Shown here in pieces: positions 1 through 7,414 of a stretch of 64,000 nt of DNA. Every line of letters begins with the position of its first letter. Position 1 is the first letter of the stretch. The position numbers were made by a program, and so were the translations under genes. The DNA is taken from NCBI RefSeq assembly GCF_900604955.1, contig NZ_UWPE01000001.1:186001-250000 (forward strand), read 5' to 3'. Below the pieces are notes generated by a model that worked only from the letters and a program-made list of their open reading frames with translations, did no database searches and had not been told where the DNA came from. This DNA comes from Neoactinobaculum massilliense. GTDB taxonomy: Bacteria > Actinomycetota > Actinomycetes > Actinomycetales > Actinomycetaceae.

Positions 1-564
1 ATTCTTCCCGCCCTCGGGGATAATGATGTCCGCGTAGTGCTTTGATGGTTCCACGTAGAGATCATGCATGGGCTTCACGGTAGTGAGGTACTGGTGCTCC
101 ACGGAGTCAATAGAGCGGCCCCGATCCAGCACATCACGTTTAATGCGGCGCAGAATGCGTACGTCCGCATCCGTGTCCACGAAAATCTTCACGTCACAGA
201 GGTTGCGAAGCGATGGCTCAGCCAGAATAAGGATGCCCTCCAGAACAATGACACGCGAGGGCTCTACGCGGGTGGTGCGGTCCGAGCGGTTGTATTCCGA
301 GAAGGAGTAGACCGGCACGTCAATCGCCTCGCCGCGGGATAGCGCGCGCACGTGCTCCACCAGCAGATCATTATCGAAGGCGTCCGGGGCATCATAGTTA
401 ACGGCGGCACGCTGGTCATAGGTGAGGTGATCTTGCCGCTTGTAATAGGAATCGTGGTACAGCACGGCAACGTCCGGCGCAAACCGGTCCGCAATAGAGC
501 GCGCAATCGTGGTTTTCCCGCTCGCCGTGCCTCCGGCAATTCCGATTACTAGGGGTTTGTCCAT
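1..564 (-). CDS. udk: Uridine kinase, 3' end cut by window edge
   Basis: Pyrimidine salvage enzyme that phosphorylates uridine and cytidine with ATP or GTP in the cytoplasm. The first 188 codons are in the window and the C-terminus lies beyond base 1. A P-loop GGTASGKTT lies near residues 11-19. The family stretches YHDSYYK, NYDAPDAFD and VILEGIL follow, as does the IFVDTDADVR...RRIKRDV block, all in the usual uridine kinase order. The ATG at 564 follows a Shine-Dalgarno-like AAGGAAC. Phosphoribulokinase is a distant relative, but the spacing and these motifs fit Udk. Confidence 0.94.
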   Translation of the reverse strand, partial: MDKPLVIGIAGGTASGKTTIARSIADRFAPDVAVLYHDSYYKRQDHLTYDQRAAVNYDAPDAFDNDLLVEHVRALSRGEAIDVPVYSFSEYNRSDRTTRVEPSRVIVLEGILILAEPSLRNLCDVKIFVDTDADVRILRRIKRDVLDRGRSIDSVEHQYLTTVKPMHDLYVEPSKHYADIIIPEGGKN

Positions 565-681
565 GTTCCTTCTTTTGTTTGCTTTCGCCGGCGCCGTCCG
601 GTCGCGACTAGACGGTGCCGAGTGGATGATGCCTTGCATGCCGATACCGGAGTGCGGGCTACGGGTGGCTACGGCGTCGGA

Positions 682-1149
682 CTAAAACGGGTAGTCACCC
701 TTGATAACAAAGTAGGAACCACGGATGGTGCCGGCCAGCTTGGAGCGCTGGTGGGCGAATTTGAACGAGGAGAACTCCTCTGGGACGTCCATCCCCTCCG
801 AGAGTTTGATGCCTACCGCGTGCTTCTTTGGGTTCGCGGTGTCCCACAGCACGTTGAGTGCCAGCCCTGAGCGATAGAACACGTGTACCCAGTGGATGGT
901 CTCCACGTCATTGACCGATACCTCGAGTGGTTCCGAGGAGATGGTGATGTGGCGCTCCTCGTCGAGAATGCGATTGACCCATGCGAGCACGGATGCGGCT
1001 TCAGCGGCGGGTACCACTTCGAACACGTGCTTGTATTTGTTGTGGAAATAGCGGGCTTCATTGGCGCGGAGTCCGGCGAGCGCCTCGGCCACCGGCGACG
1101 ATTCGAGGCCGGTGGTGCTCACGTTCTTGAAATCAACGGCGGTGGGCAT
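682..1149 (-). CDS. Conserved-looking hypothetical protein, 155 aa
   Basis: I do not recognise this family. The product is a soluble protein of about 155 residues with no signal peptide or membrane segment, mixed charge and an aromatic-rich C-terminus ending GSYFVIKGDYPF. The start is set by AAAGGAG upstream of two adjacent ATGs; the second (1149) has better spacing than the first (1152). It is transcribed in the same direction as udk, 117 bases upstream of it, so co-transcription is possible. The regular codon pattern and amino-acid balance favour a real gene; function is unknown. Confidence 0.75.
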   Translation of the reverse strand: MPTAVDFKNVSTTGLESSPVAEALAGLRANEARYFHNKYKHVFEVVPAAEAASVLAWVNRILDEERHITISSEPLEVSVNDVETIHWVHVFYRSGLALNVLWDTANPKKHAVGIKLSEGMDVPEEFSSFKFAHQRSKLAGTIRGSYFVIKGDYPF

Positions 1150-1152
1150 CAT

Positions 1153-1623
1153 GCTCCTTTGAACTACGGGCAAACTTGCGCCCTGAGCTTAGCGCACGTG
1201 CCCTAGTGGCGCCGTACGTGCGGCGGGAACGGCGTCGAGGTGGTGCGCGGTGGCGGGTCGCGAGTAGTCGGGTGGTGCGGTGGCGGCTGCGGGCGGATAG
1301 GTGGCGTTGGGAGCTGGCGGTTGTGGCCGGGTGATGGGGAAGCGGGTGAGGTGACGCGGGCCTGGGGGGGGGAGTGCAGACCGGGTTTCGGGGCGTAGTT
1401 AGGTGCGATTCCGGGGCTGTGCACACCTGATTCGCTGAGTCTATAGAGCTGTAATGTTCACTCTGGGACCTTTCTAGCGTTCGCGGGGTGAAACTCGCGT
1501 ATGATGAAGTTCGTTGTTCGACAGTAGGTGTTGTATATGGGCTGGTGCCTTGCGGTTCCTTCTGGTTAAAACGGGCAACGCAGGGAACGGCTGAAACGCG
1601 GCCGCCCGATTGAAGGAATAAGA
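1153..1623. other. Gene-free stretch and probable csp leader
   Basis: About 470 bases with no convincing gene. Bases 1205-1385 are strongly G-rich on the plus strand, with many GG and GGG runs and one run of eight G near 1367. The 3' half (about 1440-1620) is less GC-rich and should hold the promoter and leader of the downstream cold-shock gene. I could not assign a clean -35/-10 pair. Open frames on the minus strand here have proline/histidine/arginine composition typical of antisense noise. Confidence 0.5.
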
Positions 1624-1827
1624 ATGGCAACTGGTACCGTCAAGTGGTTCAACGCTGACAAGGGCTATGGCTTCATTGAAGCCGACGATGGCACGGAAGA
1701 TGTGTTCGTGCACTTCTCCGCGATTAACGCCAAGGGCTTCCGCACCTTGGAAGAGGGCCAGAAGGTGGAGTACGACGTCGAGCAGGGTCCGAAGGGACTC
1801 CAGGCGTCTAACGTCTCCGTTCTGTAA
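1624..1827 (+). CDS. Cold shock protein (CspA family)
   Basis: A 67-residue single cold-shock domain that binds single-stranded RNA or DNA as a chaperone. The RNP1 motif KGYGFIE (residues 14-20) and RNP2 motif VFVHFS (29-34) are intact, and the opening [11 protein letters not shown] is typical of actinobacterial CspA. The length is the usual one. AAGGAAT lies a few bases before the ATG. The gene is single, preceded by a long non-coding leader (these mRNAs are often leader-regulated) and followed by a strong terminator. Confidence 0.96.
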   Translation: MATGTVKWFNADKGYGFIEADDGTEDVFVHFSAINAKGFRTLEEGQKVEYDVEQGPKGLQASNVSVL

Positions 1828-1838
1828 GGTTCGCTGAG

Positions 1839-1871
1839 AAAAGGCCGTCGCCGAAAAGGCGGCGGCCTTTT
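1839..1871 (+). terminator. Rho-independent terminator after csp
   Basis: A 14-base arm, AAAAGGCCGTCGCC, pairs with GGCGGCGGCCTTTT across a GAAAA loop with a single G-T wobble. The hairpin ends in a T run. It starts 12 bases after the cold-shock stop codon. Confidence 0.9.
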
Positions 1872-2009
1872 GCGTACGTACCTGTGCGGAGAGTGGGCGC
1901 TCGCCGGAATTGATCCGGTGGGCTAGTTTTGGGCATGGCATACCGAGCCGTGTGTCAGGGGCCGGAATGCCATACCGTTCCTTCTGAAATGAGGCGAATT
2001 GCAGCTCGG

Positions 2010-2648
2010 CTAGGCGTGGCCGAGGATGCGCCCGCGATCTGCTTCCAACTCTTTCCAGCGGGTCGAACCGTAGGGGTGGTGGTTGATGATGCCCATGGCC
2101 GCCAGCGTGGAGTAGAGAGATACGGGCCCCAGCTGGCGAAAGCCGTACGTCTTTAGCTGCCGTGCTAGTGCTTCAGATTCTGGTGAGCGGGTGGGCGCTG
2201 GTTCGACGCCGTCCGCACCGGCGTCCGTACTCTCCGGTAGCCGCGTAGGCACGGAGTAGTGCCACAGGAGGGACGGCAGGCCCGCTTCAACCTCGCCGGA
2301 CGGCAGTTCTGGGACTCGATCACGCAGGGCCTGCGTGGCGCGGGCGTTAGCAATGGTTGCTTCAATTTTTCGGCGATTGCGAATGATCGCCGCGTTACCC
2401 AGCAACTCCTGGACGCGTGCTTCGTCGAATGCGGCGACGGCGTCGACATCAAATCCGGCAAAGGCCTCCGCAAACGCTTCGTGACGGCGCCAGATCGTGA
2501 GCCAAGACAGGCCCGATTGAAAGGCCTCCAGTGCAATGAGCGCGAAAGCAGCGTGTTCAGTGGTGACCGGGCGGCCCCACACGGAGTCGTAGTAGGAGAT
2601 CATCTCGGGCGTTTCGCTCGCCCACGCGGGACGTTCATCGGTGCTCAT
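2010..2648 (-). CDS. tag: DNA-3-methyladenine glycosylase I family protein
   Basis: Base-excision repair glycosylase family that removes 3-methyladenine. The product has 212 residues against about 190 usually; the extra length is a linker near residues 135-165. Family features present are EAFQSGLSW with the conserved Glu, IIRNRRKIEATIANARA, and YGFRQLGPVSLY near the C-terminus. Unusually, the Cys-His-His-Cys zinc site of E. coli Tag is not conserved. The first Cys is absent from the N-terminus, YHD is YYD here, and the last Cys is replaced in NHHPYGS. No Shine-Dalgarno precedes the ATG; a -10-like TAGAGT lies six bases upstream, suggesting a leaderless mRNA. Confidence 0.88.
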   Translation of the reverse strand: MSTDERPAWASETPEMISYYDSVWGRPVTTEHAAFALIALEAFQSGLSWLTIWRRHEAFAEAFAGFDVDAVAAFDEARVQELLGNAAIIRNRRKIEATIANARATQALRDRVPELPSGEVEAGLPSLLWHYSVPTRLPESTDAGADGVEPAPTRSPESEALARQLKTYGFRQLGPVSLYSTLAAMGIINHHPYGSTRWKELEADRGRILGHA

Positions 2649-2654
2649 GCATTC

Positions 2655-2660
2655 ACTCTA
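2655..2660 (-). promoter_or_regulatory. -10 box of tag, leaderless type
   Basis: TAGAGT on the minus strand, exactly six bases before the tag ATG, with no ribosome-binding sequence between. The spacing matches actinobacterial leaderless promoters. No good -35 is visible. Confidence 0.5.
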
Positions 2661-3008
2661 GGAGACGGACGCGGTTCTGATGCGAGTTGGACATGGGCTG
2701 TGGATGCGGGTGACGTTTCGCGAACGGTGGACAGGTGGAGATAAGACGCCGTAGCTCGCTCAGCGGCGGGTGCTCGCCTGGTGATAGGTACTCGATAGCG
2801 CTTAGCTGCGGGTGCCCGATGGCGCGCTTGGATTGCCTAGCGATGGGGTTGTGCGGTGGGTGCTGGTGACGGGCGATTAACAACCTGCCTGGCCTGACCA
2901 GTGAGGAGAGCCAGCCGCGAAACGACCTCGCGTTGGCCAGTATGTGAGCGGCATGGAAGGCTGTCGGAGACGCTCACTAGTCTTGGTGGCACCGATGAAG
3001 GAGGGCCA

Positions 3009-4238
3009 TTGCTATCGTCATTTCAACTGAGTCCCGCCGCGCTCGCGGCGCTCACGGATGTGTTCACCTATCTGCATGCGCACCCGGAGCTCTCCTTCCA
3101 GGAGCGATCTACCGCCGGTTACCTGAAAGAGCTCTACCGCACGCTTTCACTGGGTGCGGGCGTGAACCTAGAGATTGTGGACGTGACCGATACCGGTTTC
3201 GTGGTGGTGCTGCGCCACGGCGAGGGGCCGGTGGTGGCCTACCGCTGTGACCTGGACGGATTACCGGTTACCGAGCAAACCGGTCTGCCCTACGTCTCTC
3301 ACGCTCGCGGCGAGATTGACGGTGCCGAAACCGGCATTATGCATGCGTGCGGTCATGATTCGCATATGGCGGTGACGTACGGTACCGCGCAGTTCCTGGC
3401 GGCCCATCCGGAGGTGTGGGCCGGTACCGTCGAATTCATCCACCAGCCCTCGGAGGAGAACGGGAAGGGCGCCCAGTTCATGGTGGACGGCGGGTTATGG
3501 GACCGCGTGCCCGCGCCGGAAATTCTGTATGGCGCACATTGTGCACCGCTGCCGGTGGGGACCATCGTGCTTACCAACGGCCCCATCATGGCGGGAATTG
3601 ACGGATTTAAAGTGGAGGTGCGTGGCAAGGGTGGGCACGGTTCGCGGCCACAAACCACGGTGGATCCCATTGTGCTGGGCGCCGCCATGATTATGCGGCT
3701 GCAAACGGTGATTTCCCGCGAGGTCTCGCCTGATGACATGGCGGTCATCACCGTGGGCAGTTTCCGTGGCGGGCTGGTGGACAACGTGATTCCAGATACG
3801 GCGGAAATGCAGCTCACCACGCGTTTCCGCACAAACGCGGTGCGGGATCAGCTCCGCGCGGCCATTACGCGAGTTCTTCGTGCCGAGGCCGCTGCGTCCG
3901 GTGCGCCGGAGCCCGGTATCGAACTGGTGGCGCCGCTGCCGGCCACCGTCAACGATTCAGCCGCTACCGAGGCGCTGCGCCCCGCATTCACGGATGCCTT
4001 CGGTGATCGCGTGGTGGAACTGCGACAGAACGGCTCCGAGGATTTCGCCCTTCTTGCGGCTCCGCTGGGCCTGCCATACGTGTACTGGCAGTTTGGCGGG
4101 TTTTCGGCGGCGCAGATGGCCGACGGGCGGGATATTTCCAACCACAGCCCGTTCTACTATGTGGATCCGGCCGCGCTGGAACCAGCTGTTAAGGCAGCAT
4201 TGCTGGCCATTCTCAGCCGGGTTGGTACGCAGGGGTAG
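3009..4238 (+). CDS. M20 family amidohydrolase/peptidase
   Basis: Cytoplasmic zinc hydrolase that removes acyl groups from amino acids or small peptides (N-acyl-amino-acid amidohydrolase, AbgB or hippurate hydrolase type). Metal-site motifs are intact: HAHPELSFQE near the start, HACGHDSHM, and HQPSEENGKGA with the catalytic/metal Glu pair. A lid domain begins at KVEVRGKGGHGSRP and the C-terminal metal His is in NHSPFYY. I chose the TTG at 3009 because AAGGAGG lies four bases before it; this gives 409 residues, the normal length. The frame stays open upstream to 2901, but that part lacks family similarity. Substrate not predictable. Confidence 0.9.
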   Translation: MLSSFQLSPAALAALTDVFTYLHAHPELSFQERSTAGYLKELYRTLSLGAGVNLEIVDVTDTGFVVVLRHGEGPVVAYRCDLDGLPVTEQTGLPYVSHARGEIDGAETGIMHACGHDSHMAVTYGTAQFLAAHPEVWAGTVEFIHQPSEENGKGAQFMVDGGLWDRVPAPEILYGAHCAPLPVGTIVLTNGPIMAGIDGFKVEVRGKGGHGSRPQTTVDPIVLGAAMIMRLQTVISREVSPDDMAVITVGSFRGGLVDNVIPDTAEMQLTTRFRTNAVRDQLRAAITRVLRAEAAASGAPEPGIELVAPLPATVNDSAATEALRPAFTDAFGDRVVELRQNGSEDFALLAAPLGLPYVYWQFGGFSAAQMADGRDISNHSPFYYVDPAALEPAVKAALLAILSRVGTQG

Positions 4239-4447
4239 CGAGGCGAACCCGGGTCTGGGAGCCGTGGGCCGTGTGAACTGTTGTCGGTGAGTGCGGGTGC
4301 GGTAGGGCAGATGATTGCCGAGGTTGATTAGGCGGCGCGCCAAGCCCGGTGCGATAGGCCGTGAGAACGGCCGCGGGTGTCCCGCGCTTCTCGGGTGGTC
4401 CCGGCAGGTAGGCCTGGGCGCATCTTCTCGGGTGGCTCCTCGGGGCC

Positions 4448-4453
4448 TAGCCT
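4448..4453 (+). promoter_or_regulatory. -10 box of DUF488 gene, leaderless type
   Basis: TAGCCT ends exactly six bases before the ATG at 4460, and no Shine-Dalgarno precedes that ATG. This fits a transcript starting at or next to the start codon. Confidence 0.5.
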
Positions 4454-4459
4454 GAATGT

Positions 4460-4837
4460 ATGGGCACATTGATAATTGAGAAGCGGCGCGTCTATGACGT
4501 GGTGGACCAGGCCGCACCCGCCACTGACTACCGCGTCCTTGCCGACCGGCTCTGGCCTCGCGGCATCAAGAAGGAACGGCTGGATTACCGCGAGTGGGAC
4601 AGGGACATCACGCCCAGCACGGAGCTTCGCCGTGCCCTGCACGCGGGCAGCCTCAGCTGGGACGCGTTCGCGGCGCAGTACACCGCGGAACTGGAGGCCT
4701 CAGGCGAGCCGGCGGCGCTGCTCGAGCGCTTCCGCGACTCGGGCGCGGAGCGCCTGGTGCTCCTCACCTCGGCCAAGAACTCGCCCAGCCACCTGGACGT
4801 TCTGGCGGATCACCTCCAGGCCCTGGCGAGCAGCTAG
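4460..4837 (+). CDS. DUF488 family protein
   Basis: A 125-residue cytoplasmic protein of the DUF488 family. The hallmark DRLWPRG lies at residues 30-36, followed by WDRDITPS and LLTSAKNSPSHLDVLADHL. Length is typical. The biochemical role of the family is not firmly established. It is a single gene, convergent with the S33 peptidase, with a leaderless-type start. Confidence 0.9.
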   Translation: MGTLIIEKRRVYDVVDQAAPATDYRVLADRLWPRGIKKERLDYREWDRDITPSTELRRALHAGSLSWDAFAAQYTAELEASGEPAALLERFRDSGAERLVLLTSAKNSPSHLDVLADHLQALASS

Positions 4838-4888
4838 CGGCCAGCAACTAGATAGGAAGCCGCGCTGGCCCTATCGCCGGCGGCCAAC

Positions 4889-4924
4889 AAAAAACGAGCG
4901 GGGTGACATGGCCACCCCACTCGT
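4889..4924 (-). terminator. Terminator of the S33 peptidase gene
   Basis: Read on the minus strand, ACGAGTGGGGTG pairs with CACCCCGCTCGT (one mismatch) around a short loop, followed by a run of six T. It lies about 80 bases past the peptidase stop, between two convergent genes. Confidence 0.75.
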
Positions 4925-5006
4925 GTGTCAGCAGCTAACGGCGCTATCGCGCCACTACCGGCTAGCGCCGCTTACTCGCCGTGGTCCGCCACTAGCCCTC
5001 CCTGGT

Positions 5007-6287
5007 TTACCGGTACCGCTTATCCTCGGCGAGCTCGAACAGGTACCGCAGCACAGCGCCGTCGGACGTGCGGAGCCCGGAATGCTCATGCGTGGACGTG
5101 ATGTACAGCTTGACGCCCGGCAGATGGCTGGCTGTCTCCAGCGAGTACTCGAGGGGCACGTAGGCATCATGGAAGTACACGGCGGCGGCACCCTCCGCAC
5201 CGGATGCCTCCAGCGCGTCCGCGCTGTACAGGGCCGGCCACTCCCAGTGCGCCAGCTGCTCCGTGACCTCGGCCCACGGCTGGAACGCCGGCACAGTGCG
5301 CGACCACTCGGGGAACACGTGCTCCCCGGTGAACAGTGTGGGATCCTCGGCGAACGCATCCGGATACGTGCGCTGCGCGGACCAGCCGGTCACCACGCCG
5401 TCGGCGTAGCTGGACTCATGCATGACGTAGTAAATCGGGTTGCGGCCATCGAAGGGCATGATGGACTGCAAATCGTAGCGGAACGCGTTCGTGTGTGGAT
5501 CAAGCTCCAGAAGCTGATGAAGCTGGATCCAGCCGTTATCCATACCCAGCCCGTGGCCGGCCGAACGCAGGCGGCTGGGGGAGACCACCTCACCGGAGGG
5601 GAGCGTCAGTTCGCCCTGCTCGGCCCGCTTGACCAAATCCGCCATTTTCGCGCGGTCCTCCGGGAAATGCCGGTAGAAGTTCTCCGAGAGCCAACGCATC
5701 TTCTTATAGGTGAGTGAGTAGACGTCGTCCGCACTGTGCCCCACGGCCGAGAGCCCGCCGGTAAGAAACACGCGGTGGAGTGATTCAGGATGGACGGTCA
5801 GGTAGTGGAGCGTGGTGAAACCGCCGAAACTCTGGCCCAGCAGGTTCCAGTTCTCACCCGTTGCACCCAGTTCTTCGCGCAGCGCTTCCGCGTCACGCAC
5901 AATGCCATCCGCGCGAAGGTGACTCATGTATTCGGCCACCTCCTCCGCGCTGCCGGTGGTAAGAATGGCATCGCTGACCGGCGTGGAGCGGCCGGTACCG
6001 CGCTGATCCAGCATCACCAGGCGGTAGCGCTCAAGGGCAACATTCACCCACGACGGATTCGCCGGATTAAGCGTCACCCGGTTCGCCTCATTGCCCGGTC
6101 CGCCCTGCAGGAACACGAGGTAGGGGAGGTGCTCGCCGCCCTCGCGCGTGATGATACGGGCAAATACGTCAATGGTGCGCGAATCCGCCGGATCGGCACT
6201 GAGAGGAACGGTCAGGGTGAGTTCGTCGAAACGCGCGCCCTGCATGTAATAGGTGCGGCTACCCGCCGCGGAGTGTGCTTCTGTCAT
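5007..6287 (-). CDS. Alpha/beta hydrolase, proline iminopeptidase-like (S33)
   Basis: Probable peptidase releasing N-terminal residues (often proline) from peptides. FLQGGPGNEAN matches the family HGGPG oxyanion loop, DQRGTGRST is the next family motif, and the nucleophile elbow GQSFGGF holds the catalytic Ser. A C-terminal THEHSGLR probably supplies the His. The product has 426 residues from the ATG at 6287. An in-frame GTG at 6329 would add 14 residues, but the ATG has a TACACT box six bases upstream, suggesting a leaderless start. No signal peptide, so cytoplasmic. Confidence 0.88.
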   Translation of the reverse strand: MTEAHSAAGSRTYYMQGARFDELTLTVPLSADPADSRTIDVFARIITREGGEHLPYLVFLQGGPGNEANRVTLNPANPSWVNVALERYRLVMLDQRGTGRSTPVSDAILTTGSAEEVAEYMSHLRADGIVRDAEALREELGATGENWNLLGQSFGGFTTLHYLTVHPESLHRVFLTGGLSAVGHSADDVYSLTYKKMRWLSENFYRHFPEDRAKMADLVKRAEQGELTLPSGEVVSPSRLRSAGHGLGMDNGWIQLHQLLELDPHTNAFRYDLQSIMPFDGRNPIYYVMHESSYADGVVTGWSAQRTYPDAFAEDPTLFTGEHVFPEWSRTVPAFQPWAEVTEQLAHWEWPALYSADALEASGAEGAAAVYFHDAYVPLEYSLETASHLPGVKLYITSTHEHSGLRTSDGAVLRYLFELAEDKRYR

Positions 6288-6293
6288 GGAGCC

Positions 6294-6299
6294 AGTGTA
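6294..6299 (-). promoter_or_regulatory. -10 box of S33 peptidase, leaderless type
   Basis: TACACT on the minus strand ends six bases before the ATG at 6287, which has no Shine-Dalgarno. It supports that start over the upstream GTG at 6329. Confidence 0.45.
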
Positions 6300-6461
6300 G
6301 GTGGCCGGTCCGACGCCGTCCGTCGCCACGTGTCCTTAGATATTGTTCGACGCCGCCACCCGCGCGGCCCCATACCCGCGGCTCCGCACTAGCCGCAGGT
6401 ATTTGGTTTGCCGGTGGCGGCGCGCGTCGAATAGGCGCGCGCAGCCAGCCACCGGGGCGAG

Positions 6462-7307
6462 TTAGGCTTCGGCCTGCATGATGGCTGAGAAGTCGTGCTC
6501 GCCGAGGCCCTTGCGCTGGGCGGCCAGCAGGCTTTCCAACCCGGCCGTGGTGGCGGGCAAAGGTGCGGCCGCCGAATGCACCATTAATAGCGCATCCTTG
6601 GCAATTGCGTTCGTGGTGAACTGAGCATCAGACGTATCCCGCCCCAGGATGAAATCACGCTTGAAATCGGCCATCCACTGGAGCGACGTCTTATCCAGGT
6701 AACCCAGTACCTTCTCCGCGTTCACCCCATTCGCCGCACCCAGCCGCAGGGCCTCCGCTACGCCCTGCGCCGTGGTCACCAGCGCCAGATTCGCGATGAG
6801 CTTCGCGGTGGCCGTTTCGCCCGCCGTCTCCACCTGGACCAGGCGATCCGGATCCGCGTACGCTGCGGCTGCGCTAGCCACCAGGGTGCGCGCTTCGGCG
6901 TCGTCGCCACCCACATACACGCCAAGCTTTCCTGCCCGTGCAGGTGCCAACGTGCCCACCACCGGGCTATGCACGTAGCGGATCCCGTGCTCACCGGCCC
7001 AGGCGGCCTCCGCGCTCACCTGCGCCGGGGACTCCGTGGTGATATTCGCCCACACGGTGCCCTCCGGCAGCAGCGCCGCATCCACCACGACGGCCGCGAC
7101 CGCCGCCGGGCCAAACAGCGCCGTCATCACCAGATCCTGGTCAGCCACGGCCGCCGCCGGCTCCAGAGCCTGGGTGGCGCCGGCATCCACCAGCGCCTCC
7201 GCCTTCGCCGCGGTCCGGTTCCACACGGTCACCTCGTGACCCGCGCCCAGCAGCCGCTTCACCAGCTCCGTGCCCATACGGCCGGTGCCCAAAAATCCAA
7301 TGCGCAT
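6462..7307 (-). CDS. NAD(P)-dependent oxidoreductase (beta-hydroxyacid dehydrogenase family)
   Basis: A 281-residue dehydrogenase of the 3-hydroxyisobutyrate dehydrogenase / glyoxylate-succinic semialdehyde reductase group. The N-terminal Rossmann motif is GFLGTGRMG (residues 4-12), followed by VWNRT, which suggests NADP preference. The catalytic Lys of the family is in TATAKLIANLALV. The substrate-binding motif usually written DxGxSGG is VGTLAPARAGKL here, so the substrate is uncertain. GAGGAG precedes the ATG. Confidence 0.88.
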   Translation of the reverse strand: MRIGFLGTGRMGTELVKRLLGAGHEVTVWNRTAAKAEALVDAGATQALEPAAAVADQDLVMTALFGPAAVAAVVVDAALLPEGTVWANITTESPAQVSAEAAWAGEHGIRYVHSPVVGTLAPARAGKLGVYVGGDDAEARTLVASAAAAYADPDRLVQVETAGETATAKLIANLALVTTAQGVAEALRLGAANGVNAEKVLGYLDKTSLQWMADFKRDFILGRDTSDAQFTTNAIAKDALLMVHSAAAPLPATTAGLESLLAAQRKGLGEHDFSAIMQAEA

Positions 7308-7414
7308 AATGCTCCTCTCCTCGGGTTGAGGCTACCGCGACGTGACGTGGGTAACCAGTTCCTGCGGTGTCGAGCGGTGTGAGGCAGCCTGGCGGGCAAC
7401 GGCGCGGGCCCGGG

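Noticed and set aside
1203-1424. Short Pro/His-rich minus-strand frame
   Set aside because: Composition follows the G-rich plus strand; no ribosome-binding site or family.
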